Part shown: positions 1 through 12,940 of the stretch, piece by piece
How positions within the stretch are numbered: the stretch's first letter is position 1
Layout of the letters: each line of letters begins with the position of its first letter
Source of the DNA: Siphlonurus alternatus
Lineage: Eukaryota; Arthropoda; Insecta; Ephemeroptera; Siphlonuridae
DNA length: 64,000 nt
Direction: 5' to 3'
NCBI GenBank assembly: GCA_949825025.1
Contig: OX463781.1
Location: 35,233,537 to 35,297,536 of the forward strand
Made by a program: the position numbers and the translations under genes
The notes under the pieces: generated by a model
Databases searched by the model: none
What the model saw: only the letters and a program-made list of their open reading frames with translations
Told to the model about the DNA's origin: nothing

Positions 1-295
1 AAAAAATTTAAAATGTTCTCCTCTACACCCCCTATAAGTAGCTAAAATATCAGGTATACAAATTCGATCTAGTTTTTGAGTTATGAATTTTTAAAGTTGA
101 CTACTTCAACATGGAGAAATGGAACTCCCATGTTAAATTAGTCAACTTTAAAAATTCATAACTCAAAAACTAGATCGTATTTGTATACCTGATATTTTAG
201 CTACTGATAGGGGGTGTAGAGGAGAACATTTTAATTTTTTTTTCAGAATTTTTGTGTGAGGGACTTTTTTTAACATTGGTGGCGTTACCTTACCC
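1..295. mobile_element. TTAA-flanked foldback MITE (left end cut by window)
   Basis: Two arms mirror each other around about position 118; for example the stretch TTTTGAGTTATGAATTTTTAAAG near 77 returns inverted near 150-170. The right end reads GTTACCTTACCC followed by TTAA (296-299). A complete relative sits at 52308-52655 and an interrupted one at 49823-50611, both bounded by TTAA. TTAA duplication is the hallmark of piggyBac-type insertion, so a non-autonomous piggyBac-like element is inferred. No coding capacity is seen. It lies in the intron upstream of the first visible leucyl-tRNA synthetase exon. Confidence 0.75.
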
Positions 296-754
296 TTAAA
301 AGAAAGTTAAATACAGCTTGAATTGTATTTATAAGGAAGCTAGTCCATAAACAAATAGCAACCTTAAACTTAAATGGTTTTTATATTATTATATTATAAT
401 AATATTATTATTTATATACTGTATATATATGTACTGTATATATATATATTTTTTTTTGTCACTCAATTACTCAAATAAAGGAGAGGAGAGAATACAACAA
501 ATTGAACATTTTTTACACTTTATATTATCATATCAATCAAATTTACTTCTGCTGCAAATAGAAGTAATATTTTTTGGCGTATCATTATTTTTTTTACGGA
601 TTAACTCCATGAAAAGAGGTTTTCATGATATAATAAACAAATGTAATACGTAATTAATATTTGATGTAAATAAAAAGAAGACATTATGATAATGATGGGA
701 GAATGGGAGTGAACTTGTTAAATAGTTTTACAAGACATTTAACTGATATTTCAG

Positions 755-3700
755 ATCACTGTCTAAGTACCCAGTGTTCCTGGTTGCTGCCACACTACGT
801 CCAGAGACGATGTACGGACAGACCAACTGCTGGGTGCGTCCAGACATGGCGTACGTGGCGTGTCTCACCAAGCAAGGTGAGGTGTTTGTGAGCACCGAGC
901 GAGCTGCACGCAACATGGCCTACCAAGGATTCTTCGAGCATGATGGCAAGCCCAACATTCAGCTACGCATCGTTGGACAGGCAAGTCTGATGAAGATTAA
1001 ATTCTTTTGTAGATTTCTGTAGTTGTCACAAAAACAATGTTTTAACTCTCTAAAGTGTTAATATATTAGTCAATTGCTGTAAATTATTCCATGTAGTTCT
1101 AAAGATTTAAGTGTCACCACCATTGTTAATTAATTTAAAAAAAAGAACAGAAAAAAAAATTGACTCCTGTATGCATCACAAAAAGTACATACATATATTA
1201 TTTTGTTGTTACTTTTAAAAACACAAAATAGAAAGGAATAGTTGAACTCTGTATTTTCAGGACATCCTTGGCGTGGCATTGTCTGCTCCTCTGACTTCAC
1301 TCAAGACCATCTTTGCTCTGCCCATGCTCACCATCAAGGAGGATAAGGGCACTGGAGTGGTAACCAGTGTGCCTTCAGATTCCCCAGATGACTATGCGGC
1401 CCTTCAGGACCTCAAGAAAAAGCAGCCTCTGCGAGAGAAGTACGGCATCCGAGATGATATGGTGTTACCATTTGATCCGGTAAGACTTCTACCATTTCTT
1501 CATCTGCAGTTGAGACTTACAAAGAGTCTTGCTTTTAGATCCCCATCATTGATGTACCAGATTTTGGAAACCTTAGTGCAGTAACAGTGTATGAACAACT
1601 CAAGATTCAGAGCCAGAATGATAAAGATAAACTGCAGGCGGCCAAGGAGATGGTGTATCTCAAAGGCTTCTATGATGGGGTGAGTAATCAGGACGTTTGA
1701 CCTGACAGTATTAATTCGATGATAGGCAAAATACAGGTATTTTCAGTCTTAAATTTGAGGGCCATCATTAAATTTATCTTTAAAATGTCATTCAATTTGT
1801 AGTGTATTGAAGTAGATTGAGTTCTGTGTGCAGAGTGTTTTCAAGACCATTTAAAAGGCTTGTTAGAGTAAAGGACTTACCAATAAAAAGCATGGACAAT
1901 TGCTTTTATAAGCTGATATCTGCAGAAAACAGGAAAGAAAGGAATGGAGTAAAAAGTTGATTGCCTTGCCGCTCTTAGTTTGGACTCGCAATACTCTGGA
2001 AGTGAATGGCATGGGTCAACAATTTTGGCAAAAAAGATGTCCTTCTCTCTATTTGAGTCAACAATTTTGGTAAAAAAAAGTTGTCCTTCTCACTATTTTG
2101 GAGTGCTTCAAAAAGACTTTTCAAACATCAGATCATGTAATGTCTGCTGCCATGTATTTGATGCCATTTTAGCAATTCATTTTGTTTTTTAATAATTTGA
2201 AGATTAAATTGTTTATGTCTGATAAAAAGGTGATGCTGGTTGGAGACTTCAAAGGTCAAAAGGTTCAAGATGTGAAGAAGGCCCTGCAGAAGAAGTTGAT
2301 TGATGACAATGAGGCTGTGATTTACATGGAGCCAGAAAAGCTGATTATGTCCAGGTAAAATAGCAAATACATTGACCAATGTTGCTAATAAATATTACCG
2401 GTTGTCACCAATTTGTTCAGAAGAAATTATGAGAAAATGACAAAAGCTCTACAGTCAACGGGGGCAATATTGTTCACTTTTAACAGTTTTAACTATTATT
2501 TCCTATAACTTGAAAAGTTATTTTTTTTTTTGTTAGCAAAACTAATAATAATTAATAATAAATTACTGTACTGTAATAAGTAACTAAAACCTGGTCTGAA
2601 TTTCCTTTTGTTGTTGTTGTTGTTGTCTATTGTATTCTGTAAAGAGGTTTACTAACAAATTCAGTGTGTTATTTTTGTTAAATCTGATTTTTCTCCATAT
2701 AATTTGCATTGTTGTCAATACTGGGTGTGTGAGGTCTTGTCCTGACATAGTGTTGTCCTTCAGGTCTGGCGAGGAATGTGTGGTGGCTCTGTGTGATCAG
2801 TGGTACCTTAACTATGGTGAGGAGAAGTGGAGAGCCCAGGCCACCACGGCACTCAATGCCATGAACACCTACCACGACGAGGTCAAGAGGAACTTCCTCG
2901 CCACTCTCGACTGGTTGCGTGAACACGCTTGCTCTCGTACCTACGGCCTAGGTAAGATCACACTTCACAAACTTAAAAATAACATTTAAGAAGAAAAAAA
3001 CAAAACAAAACAACAACAACAACAACAAAACATGAAATTTAAATTTATTACGATAAGGATATACAGTAGTACCTCAAATTCTCAATATTCAAATTTTTAT
3101 TTTAAAGTCTCTCATTCTTGAAATCAAGGTACAACTAAAACATCATCAAAAAATTATGGTTGATCCATTATACTGAGTATATTATGAAACATTTTAAGCG
3201 TAAAATAAATTCAGTAAAATATTCATTTAATTTTATTGAACTGCAGGATATGGCTTTTTGTTTGTTTTTATTTATTTTATTCTGTCTTCACGACTAACTG
3301 CTCCTCTGTCCGTCTCTGCAGGTACAAAGGTTCCCTGGGACGAGCAGTGGCTCATTGAGTCTCTCTCTGACTCGACCATCTACATGGCTTACTACACCGT
3401 GGCTCACCTGCTGCAGGGAGGCTCCTTCACGGGCAAGGAGGGCAACCCACTGGGCATCAGGTGCGAGAAGGGGCACACAAAAACATCCTATGCACATCCT
3501 ATTAGTTCTATCTTTTAAATCTGCTGTAATCTATTATATAAGCAGTAGGTCTGTTCGTAAATGCACAATTGATTCATAAATTTATAATCAAATGAACCTT
3601 CTGTAAAGGGAACATTTATTTATATTTTAAAAGAAATAATTAATAATAATTTTTATTTTTTCTATATTTGTAAACTTATTATACTGGTATGAAACCAATA

Positions 3701-6700
3701 AATCCCTAGCCTCATGATAAATTGTGGAATCATTATAATTGAACTCTTGTCTAGGAAAATACATTTTCTCATCTCATATACACACATAACATTATGTTCT
3801 ATTACAAGCAACTCGCTCTTGTTTATAGGCCCGAGCAGATGACCCCTGAAGTGTGGGACTACATCTTTTTCAAGAAAGCCAAAAAGCCAAAGACGAGCAT
3901 TGCCGCCTCTTCTCTGGAGTTGATGCGTCGTGAATTTGAGTTCTGGTACCCGATGGACCTGCGCTGTTCCGGCAAGGACTTGGTACAGAACCACTTGACT
4001 TACCTCATCTACAACCATGTCGCGATGTGGCCAAATGAGACCGAAAAGTGGCCCCTTGGTGCCCGAGCTAACGGTCACCTGCTTCTCAACTCTGCCAAGG
4101 TGGGTAAAATTACACTTTGAGTACAGTATCTGAAATAATAAACCATTAGTTACATTCTTTTATTGAAAACATTGGAGTAATGCTTTTCTTACAAGAATAT
4201 ATTTGAGACTGCCAGATGCAAAAAAAGATAATTTTACTTTTTGATAAGAACTATTTTCCTATCTATGTCCATTTAAAGTGACCTTCATTATGAATGTTAG
4301 TTGTGCTCTTGTTAGTGTCTGTTGAGTACTTAAGGATTTTAATTTAACTTTGGATACATTTACAAATTTTCCAATGGATCTTTTATCCATTTTAGTGTCA
4401 AACACAAGTTGCAGGAGGACAAATTGCTGATACTAGCCTATGTTTCAGATGTCTAAGTCGGAGGGTAACTTCCTCACCCTATCTGATGCGGTACGGAAGT
4501 TCAGTGCTGACGGGACAAGGCTCTGCCTTGCAGACTCTGGAGACTCCGTTGAGGATGCAAACTTTGTGGAGAGCATGGCAGACGCAGGCAAGTGGTCTTC
4601 TTCTTATTTCAGTGCATTACTTTTATATGACAGTGTCTGATGCAGAAGATCAGTTGGTCATACCCATAGTCTTCTACGTGCAATGATTGTAAACAAACAA
4701 AAATTGTAATGTCTGCCAGCTTAAAAAATAAACAGAAACGGGGCAGTTGTTTAGGTACATGTTATCTTGTGGTGGAAAGTTGCCATCCCTACTAGCTCTT
4801 GTTGTCAGCATCATGTAATACCTTTATTCATAAAAGGTATTCATTATCAATCATATCAATCATAAGCAATTATTGGTATTTTAATATATATATTTCTCCT
4901 TATGTAATTTGCTTTTAAATAAAATACTCCCCGACTAAATCATCCTATGATTAGCACTTTCATTAAATTTTCTTTCTTTTCAGGCATTCTTCGTCTGTAC
5001 ACATTCATTGAGTGGGTAAAGGAAACATTATCCAGCAAGGAATGTTTTCGTAACGGTCCAGTCGACACATTTAATGACAAAGTGTTTGCCAGGTTGGTAC
5101 TTCGCTCCCGTGGTTAACATGATACAAGTTGCTTATAAATCTTATTTGATCTTTTCAGTGAGATAAACTTAAAGATTCAGGAAACAAGAGACAACTATGA
5201 GAACATGTTGTTTAAGGAAGCTCTGCGCACTGGTTTCTTTGAACTGCAAGCTGCACGTGATAAGTACCGAGAGCTGAGTCTGGATGGCATGCACCTTGAC
5301 CTCGTGCTGCGCTTCATTGAGGTCCAGGCAGTGCTGCTGTCTCCAATCTGCCCCCACGTGGCGGAGCATGTGTGGCAGCTCCTTGGCAAGGTGAGACAGC
5401 TGATTCTCCCCCTAAATCTACCAATTCTCTTTGTATCACAATTTTAAAATATGAGACTGCCAGATGCTAAACAAACAAAGTGACTTTTAGTGCTCTTAAT
5501 TATGTAGTTGTCTTGTTTTGCATTAGTTATTTTTTAAGAATATAATACATGTAATCATAATTTCAGAGATCATGACAAAAGCAACTAAAATTTAATGCAA
5601 ATTTGAATAATAAATAAAAAATTATATTTTGTTTGTTTGTCCATGGTTACTAAAGGTTTGATTTATTTCTGTTTTGGATTATTGAAGGTTTGACCATTAA
5701 ATTGTCTTGAACAATATCAGGACTTAAGGTCTAAGTTGTCACAAAGAAGGGAGGAAGGAAGGAGTATTAATTAGATTATTGACCAATGGGTACTCTCATT
5801 ACCTTCTGTACAACTAGCCCCAAACTTTTCTTATTTATTTTTTTATCCCCCCCAAAGAAACCCCCAGAAAATAATTAGAAATATACTGGTACTGTATCAT
5901 TGATCTTGAAATACTGTTGCAGTAACGTAACATCTTTTTCTCCAGGGCTCGAGCATTGTCACCACTCGATGGCCACAGGCTGGAGTGGTAGAGCAGGAGC
6001 TCGTCAAGGCCTCAACCTATCTCATGGACACCGCCCACACCTTCCGTCTCCACCTCAAGAACTTCCTGCACCAGCAGCGCAAGCCCCGCAAGGGGGCACC
6101 TACGCCTGTTATCGAGGAGAAGCCAACACATGGCGTCGTGTGGGTGGCCAAGAGCTTCCCTCCGTGGCAGAGCGCAGTCCTCAACACCATGAGGAAGCTG
6201 CATGCGGTTAGTATCAGACAGTATTGTAATCAACAAATAATAACCTACAATAAAATATATGCTTAACTTTTGAATTATAAATTACATACATACATAACAT
6301 GACGCCATATCCCTTTACGGGGTAAGCCAGCAGCATTATTACCTCGGCCGTCTACAAATTGCCCTCCAAAGCACTCAATTCTTGCATACTCCACTTGCTT
6401 CAGAAATACTCATAACACTCTTTTGCCTTCTGCACTCTCTATTACACTGTGTACTTTTAACACTTCTGTTCTTCAAACATTCTGCAATCACATCCAACCA
6501 AACCTTTTTAGGTCTGCATAAATTATACATTAAATATATTATAAGGAAAGGTGAACCATTGTGGTTGGATATATGTATTAATTTAAAGAAAGAATAGGAA
6601 TAAACCAACAAAAGCCTTACCACGGTGAGATGTCCAATTTTCTCCAACTAATCTTTTGTAATTGAAAAAGATCACATCATTAATTTTGGTCAAAACGTCT

Positions 6701-9700
6701 CAATGATATACCACGGTGTTCATAAATATTTGTGTTATATGTGCCAATAATATTAACCTGCTAAGTACATCTCATTGTGGTAAAGCTTGTTGGTTTATTC
6801 ATATCTCTTTCCTTAAAGTAAAGGGTCTACTACAAAAAAGTCAGCAAAAAAACGAGTTAGTATTTTTTAAAAATAGTTCCAGTGCTCCTACATACGGAAC
6901 CGAAATCCAAAAGATTCCATCTCACATAGGTTCTCCAGAAAAAAATTCCAAAGTCAGAGAGAGAGCGTCATTTAACATGGGGCCTTACCTGAAAAAACAA
7001 CCTCGAATATCTCGAAAAAATACACCGTTAGGTGGTATGAAAAAAATATAGCCATGTTCTATGGCTCGAGCTTTAACCAAAAGTTGTTTAAAAAACATAC
7101 GTTCTCGAATACTTTTTCCCGTCATAAAATCAAGAAAAACTCTTATAGGAATTAACATGGGAAATTTTCTTGATTTTTTTACGGAAAAATGGATTCGAGC
7201 GAATTTTTTTTATTCGTTTTTCTGTTAAAGCTCGGGTCATAGAACATCGTCATATTTTTTTATACCACCTAACGGTGTATTTTTTCGAGATATTCGAGGG
7301 TCTTTTTTAGGTAAGGCCCCATGTTAAGCGACGCATTCACTCTGACTTCGGAATTTTTTCTGGAGAACCTATGTGAGATGGAATTTTTTGGATTTCGGTT
7401 ACATAATATATGTAGGAGCACTAGAACTATTTTAAAAAAATACTAACTCAGTTTTCATTTTTTGACATCAGCTGATAGGAACTCTACTTTAAATGAATAA
7501 CTGTATAAATATAAATAACTATAATATAATTAATTATTATTTATAATATATATATAATTTATTATATTTATAAATATACTTATATACTTATTCTAATCAA
7601 TTAGTAGATTAATTTTCATATAAAACTTAGCAAAATAGGGGTTTTAATGTCATAGATGCAAATGTGGACAACTACAATAATATTATGACAAAATTCATTT
7701 AATATTTTAATCCATAATACAATACTTACCGGTATGTTTTATCTTGATGACTTTTACACATACAATGAGATATTAGAATGTGAAAATTTTAGTGGCTTAA
7801 TCGAAAGAAGGGGTAAAAATATGGTACTTTGTTTTTTCAGATTTTTTTGAGACCGGAAACTATATTTTAAAAAATTATTGAAAGTTTATTTTATGACATC
7901 ACGGGCGGCACTGCCCTATATTTTTTCTTAAGGAGTGCCGCCCGTGATGTCATCAAAATAGACTTTCAATAATTTTTTAAAAATAGTTCTCGGTCTCAGA
8001 AAAATCTGAAAAAATTCACAGTACCATATTTTTACCCCTTCTTTCGATTAAGCCACTAAAATTTTTACACTCTAATATCTCATTAAAAGTACCAGGTATT
8101 ATTTTAATAAAAACTCATAACATTTATTTGTCAATAGAGCAATATTAAATTATTTAAAATATCTTTGATTCAAAGTCTTCTTGATTGTTATTTATGTCTG
8201 GTGATTTGTTGCAGGAGCACGGAGGTCTGCCTGACAACAAGGTGGTTTCAAGTGCACTGGGGGCGCTGCCTGAGCTCAAGAAGTACATGAAGCGAGTGAT
8301 GCCATTCGCTCAAGTTGCAAGGGAGCAGCTCGATAAGATTGGGGTGAAAGCGTTTGACCTGACCTTGGACTTCAGCGAGAGTGACGTCATCTCCACAAAC
8401 CAAGTGTACCTCGCAAACACCCTCGATGTGAGATAATGTTTTACTGTAGTGTATTTGAAGAACTTTAAGTCTTTTTTTTTCCAAAAATAATAGTGAAAAT
8501 GATAATAATAAAATAATACTAATTGAATACAGTAGTTGCTGCATTAAATTTTCTTTAGGAAAACAAATGCTTCAGTATTATTACTGTAAATATACATTTT
8601 TTTTTTTTTTTTAAATCTTAAGCTGAAATATTGTATGATCTAAAGTTTGACACTGGTAACATTTATTTAATTGCGCAAGGACTGAACTATTTTAAAAATT
8701 ATCCACAACTTTAAATCAAAATTAAAAATTAATGCTTGTTTTAGTAATCAACATACACCTTTAACTGTTCCAACACTGCATTTATAAATTGACTGTATGA
8801 TTGAAACTAGTTAGGCTTCTTATTTTTTAAAATTCAAATTGCATTTTTTTTTAAATGCATCATATTATATATTTTTTTACTAATATTGTTTGTGTCTACA
8901 ATGACATGTTGAATTTTGCTTTAATACATATTTTTTCTCACAGCTTGAGAGCCTTGAAATTCAGTACACGGACACTGCGCCAGAGAAGATTCGCGAGGAT
9001 TGCTGTCCAGGCCAGCCGTTCATCACTTTCCGTTCCGAGCCCTCAGTGGCCATAGAGGCGGTAAACCCAGAGCCACACAATGGCCTCTTTGCAGAGCAGC
9101 TGCGAGTGATGGACGGAGATACCGTGGCACGACTCACTGCTAGGCTTGCCAAGGCCAGCAGGGCTATCAAGGGTGAGTGACCAGAACACAGTCATTTTAA
9201 ACAAACCTTGGTTATATCTGCCGGTTTAAAACAAAACTCCTTGCAAATTGTTATTTACAGTCCATGTTATCTTATGGGCACTAACTTTTAGGCAGATGTG
9301 TAGTAATAGTAACGGTGCCATGTTTGGCAGTAGTGCCATTGTTGTATATTAAATTTATTCTATAATTTGTTCACCCTACATTATTCACTACTTATATAGT
9401 TAAATTAATGAATAAGCAAGATAATTATTTATTGTAACTATCACCTTCACAGCCAAATAATTACACTTAGTTATTTTTTTCCCATTAGTTTATAGGTCCG
9501 ACTGGCTTACATAATTAATGAGTCTTGCATTATTTTGCAGATTCCTCGACTATTCAGATCTGGAGGTACCAGGACCCAGTTTTGGGACCTCGACAGATGC
9601 CCAAATTTGGTGAACCCTTGTTGGGCAAGGTCCAAATTGGATCAAGTGCGGTGTTCCATGTGGACCCAGCCGTCGCAACAATCCAAGTGGAAGAAAACGG

Positions 9701-9752
9701 AACAAAGAGCGACGTTGGCTCCCAGATCATCTACATCCAGACTTCCAAATAA
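755..9752 (+). CDS. LARS1: Cytosolic leucyl-tRNA synthetase, 3' 14 exons (5' part outside window)
   Basis: Class I synthetase charging tRNA-Leu in the cytosol. Exons read from splice sites: 755-980, 1261-1479, 1539-1679, 2230-2354, 2764-2951, 3322-3460, 3829-4099, 4449-4587, 4984-5092, 5159-5390, 5946-6206, 8215-8427, 8944-9172, 9541-9752 (TAA at 9750). The joined frame is open and gives 900 residues, matching the part of animal LeuRS (about 1,180 aa) from the CP1 editing domain to the C-terminus. Visible marks: [11 protein letters not shown] at the start of CP1, [15 protein letters not shown] in the editing pocket, the WYP/NHL catalytic-core stretch in the 3829 exon, and the KMSKS loop split across introns (K ends at 4099, MSKS starts at 4449). 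The HIGH motif lies upstream of the window. Two introns (after 980 and 4587) start with GC instead of GT. The 2-kb intron 6207-8214 is packed with foldback elements. The gene converges on the Argonaute gene. Confidence 0.95.
3546..3605. repeat. Half of a foldback element
   Basis: The stretch beginning TAGGTCTGTTCGTAAAT and ending ATGAACCTT matches one arm of the palindrome at 39211-39338, which opens with TAGGTCTGATGTTCGTAAAT. Only one arm is present, so this is a decayed copy in a LARS1 intron. Confidence 0.5.
6582..6817. mobile_element. Foldback MITE in LARS1 intron
   Basis: Terminal arms TTTAAAGAAAGAATAGGAAT...CCAACAAAAGCCTTACCAC and the inverted GTGGTAAAGCTTGTTGG...TCTCTTTCCTTAAA face each other over about 235 bp. 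No coding capacity. The TTACC/AAGGCCTT words recall the element at 10291-10857. Confidence 0.65.
6840..7466. mobile_element. 630-bp foldback element in LARS1 intron
   Basis: A nearly complete palindrome centred near 7153. The left arm carries AACGAGTTAGTA, ACATGGGGCCTTACCTGA and ATACACCGTTAGGTGGTAT; the right arm carries each of these inverted in mirror order (ATACCACCTAACGGTGTAT at 7261, GGTAAGGCCCCATGT at 7309, TACTAACTC at 7441). Non-coding. Transcription through the LARS1 intron would give a hairpin with arms of about 300 bp. Confidence 0.8.
7764..8084. mobile_element. Foldback MITE with TGACATCA near the apex
   Basis: Terminal inverted repeats AATGAGATATTAGAATGT / CTCTAATATCTCATT enclose a palindrome with its apex near 7918. 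The inner arms include GTGGCTTAATCGAAAGAAGGGG and ATGACATCACGGGCGGCAC and their mirror images. Layout and inner words (TTGAAAGTTTTTTTATGAC, CAGATTTTT) resemble the foldback at 55641-55951, so the two are probably one family. Confidence 0.75.
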
Positions 9753-9839
9753 ATGTCTCTCTGCTTAATGTTTATAATTTTCATTTAATTGCACTTTCAT
9801 TTTTATTTATTATGAATTTTCCCCTTGGTACTGGCTCTA

Positions 9840-9845
9840 AATAAA
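9840..9845 (+). promoter_or_regulatory. Candidate poly(A) signal of LARS1
   Basis: An AATAAA lies 88 bp after the stop codon. A second AATAAA overlaps the stop itself (9748-9753) but is too early to be the sole signal. Further ATAAATAAA words follow near 9870. Which one is used cannot be told from sequence. Confidence 0.4.
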
Positions 9846-10290
9846 TAATTAACAGATTTATTTAAATTATATAAATAAAGAACTCGTGAAAATAAAGAAG
9901 TCAAATTGTAATTTAGTTTTTATTTAATTCATAAACACAGTTTGCAGAGTATAATATTATAGTGAAAACTTTAAAACCTAAATATAAATTGATTAATTGA
10001 TTGGTTGATATTTTGGGGAAACTGACACATTTTGGTCATGTATGCCCTCATAAAATATAAATTGAGTAAAGTATAATAGAACTACCACCATACAAGAAAA
10101 CTATCCACTGTCATTAAAAAAAGGTTTTATCAGAGGCAAGTTTATAAACTTTCTCTATTAAATAAGTTTACAATAAAGGTTTTCAGTCATAGCTAATATG
10201 ACGGGGAAAGTATCAACTGATATTTAATGTGAATAAATAAATATTCAAATTAAGGAAAATAAACCATTTAGGTTGTGATAATCTTATTAA
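9846..10290. other. Intergenic, nothing recognised
   Basis: AT-rich spacer between the LARS1 3' end and the first intergenic MITE. It contains no long frame, no repeat shared with the rest of the window and no RNA-gene signature that I can see. Confidence 0.5.
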
Positions 10291-10857
10291 AAGAAAAGGA
10301 TAGGAATAACCAGCAAGGCCTTACCGATCGAAAGAGTCACAGCAGGGGAAATTCTTGCGGTCACAGAGGTTCACTCGAAAGTTTTTACATTTTTGAAACG
10401 TTTCGCATCGTGGAGATGCTTCTTCAGTCACAAGAAGTAGATGAACCTCTGTGACCGCAAGAATTTCCACCTGCTGTGACTCTTTCGATCGGTAAGGCCT
10501 TGCTGGTTATTGAGTACATAAAGGACCAAGAGATGGCGCTGAGCGCTGAAATTTTGGCGAGGATACAGCAATACCTATAGCATTGGGAGAATCACAAAAA
10601 CAACAAATTTTATATGAAATACATCTTTTACGAAGTTGAAATATTTTTTTATATTTGTCCGAACGTATTTGACAACTAATTATGGTGTTGTCACTTCTGT
10701 AAAATTATGCTGTGGCTGCTGAGAGAGCATTTACATGATTTTACAATGTTAAACATATACAATGGGCCTCGCTAGACTCACGTAGTTCAGCTATTTCCCG
10801 TCAGTTTCCACGAGGGGCGCTACTAACTTTATGACGTCAATTCCTATCCTTTTCTTT
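10291..10857. mobile_element. MITE with AAGAAAAGGATAGGAAT terminal repeats
   Basis: Ends AAGAAAAGGATAGGAAT and ATTCCTATCCTTTTCTTT form terminal inverted repeats. Inside, 10307-10509 is a second, near-perfect palindrome (ACCAGCAAGGCCTTACCGATC mirrored at 10490-10506) with its loop near 10400. The remainder (10510-10840) contains AGATGGCGCTGAGCGC and no coding frame. Possibly a foldback nested at one end of a longer MITE. Confidence 0.7.
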
Positions 10858-10930
10858 GAATAAATAAATAAATAAAAAATAAAGAAAAGCAAGTTCACCT
10901 TTAAGGTAGAGATTAAAATCAGATTAAAAT

Positions 10931-11278
10931 CAGCTGTTTTTTTAGCTCCATTTGATTAACATGTAAACCTTAGCAAATTCACAAAAATTCTGAAAAAATT
11001 GGAGAGACAGATATTAGTGCTTAAAAGTCAGAGAAAAGGTTTCAAAACAATTTAACGAGCCGATTTTTTTTTTAATTAAGTTTTTAGTTTGTCTCTCCAT
11101 AGGAAAACCCTATGCTGAAAATAAAATAAATTAATTATAAAAAATTGTCTTGATAAATTGTTTTAAAATTTGTTCTATGGCGTTAAGGCACTAATATCTG
11201 CCTCTCAAAATTTGTTCAGAATTTTCATGAATTTGCCAAGGTACACATGTTAATCAAATGGAGCTAAAAAAACAGCTG
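10931..11278. mobile_element. Foldback MITE
   Basis: CAGCTGTTTTTTTAGCTCCA at 10931 returns inverted as TGGAGCTAAAAAAACAGCTG ending at 11278; matching inner blocks include TTTGATTAACATGT/ACATGTTAATCAAA. Arms of about 170 bp, no coding frame. Confidence 0.75.
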
Positions 11279-12060
11279 AGCGACATTATCTCTAACTGAA
11301 GTCATTAAAAAAATAATAATAATGAATCAAACTTTTTTCCGTTTTTCATCAATGTTTTTCATTAGAAATTTTCATAAATTTTATGGTTAAACTTGCTTGA
11401 GACATCCAAATCTTAAAAAAATTGTTAAAATATAATGACAGTAATACAAGTTTTGCATATAACATAATATTCATGAAAAAATAAGAAACATACCAGTATG
11501 CATGCATGTATTGTTCCAAGCACCAAGCAAACACAAATTAATCTACATCAGTAAACTCGACAGGAGACTACATATTAGTAAACCAGTTTCTTTCGTTTTT
11601 GTTAAATATTGCTCATTCTGTTACTTGCATTATCCTTATATAATAAAATTATTCCAAGCAAAAAGAAAAACATTTAAACTAACGGAGTGCTTCATACTGA
11701 TGGCGTTAAATGGGGAAGAGAGAAAATAAAGTGTGTGAGCCACATCGCCAGATTCAAAGCTTCTTGTGACACAAAACCTTTTATTTTAATCTATCTCAGC
11801 CCTTTAGATGCATCACTAAGTTACGCTCAAAAGATCTAATGGTCTACATTCAGACTACAGACTGAGGTACTTTACCATATATAAATTACCAAAAGTGAAC
11901 AAAATGCTAACATTGACATGCAGTTTTCTTTACCCTGTACATCTTACCTACAAAAATAGCTCTTGGGTCCAGCTTTAGTCTCTCAGCTGTACACAAGATT
12001 CAAAATAAAATCCACAGAGACAAGGAGTATGAGTTTTTTTTTTTTTTAAATGTTAACAAT
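11279..12060. other. Intergenic, nothing recognised
   Basis: AT-rich sequence with no recognisable gene, RNA or clear repeat. Confidence 0.4.
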
Positions 12061-12940
12061 GGGGTACTGACCAATAAAAAAGTTTCAAGTTTTTGTCAAC
12101 ATTTCAAAAGGCACGAGAATTTCATGAAGAACAAGTCCTATTACAGCATTCTACGACAATTTCCTGATTTTATATGAATTTTTAAAACCTCTCAAAAATG
12201 ACGTCATAGCATTGAATCTTAAATGGGAAAATATATCAGTTAACATTGCCAAATCCCATACTTATAATATTGAAATGTAACCAAAACTTCATTTGCAAGG
12301 TTTTCAGGTACTAGAATCACGATAATGAAGGTTTCAAATTCCTACATCAATAACTTTTCATTTTAGCAATGTTAACTGATGCATTTCCCCATTTGAGATT
12401 CAATGGTATGACGTCATCAAAAAAACTTTTAAAAATTCATAAAAAATCAGCAAATTGTCGTAGAATGCTCTAATAGGGCTCCTTCTTCATAGAATTCACA
12501 ATACTTTTTACTAGTATTGCTAACTCAAATACCGGCCACAGTGATGTTAGTCCTCGCATATTCGCGGCGAATATGCGCGCATATTCGCATATTCGCGGGC
12601 AATCTGCGGCCGCATATGCGCGCATATTCGCGAATATTGAAATTTGACTTTCCCGCCACAAAAATAGCAATTTTAGACTGGTTAAAGCTACAATAAATGC
12701 TACAGAGGGTCTTTTCTTGTTTTTCTTGGTATAATCCCTTGCTTAATTAGTGTTTGGATTAAATTAGAGTTAATTAATCATGGAATTAAAGCAATCGGCC
12801 TTTCAGGCTGCCGAGGTGCTCACGTGATTTTAATTGCGCGCAGCCGCCATCTTGAAAGTATCTTTCGCGCATATTCGCATGCGCATATTCGCGGACCAAT
12901 CTTCACGCGAATTTCACATCACTGGTCCGGTCAGTACCCC
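12061..12940. mobile_element. 880-bp element with GGGGTACTGACC terminal repeats and inner palindrome
   Basis: GGGGTACTGACC at 12061 and GGTCAGTACCCC at 12929 are perfect terminal inverted repeats, flanked by AT on both sides. Inside, 12114-12496 is a foldback (TACAGCATTCTACGACAAT mirrored by ATTGTCGTAGAATGCTCTA) with TGACGTCAT in each arm. The right third (12550-12895) is built from the word GCATATTCGCG in both orientations. No transposase is seen. Confidence 0.65.

Noticed and set aside
3063..3150. TACAGTAGTACCTCAAATTC, like a pogo/Tigger-type terminus
   Set aside because: No matching inverted end found nearby; too little to call an element.
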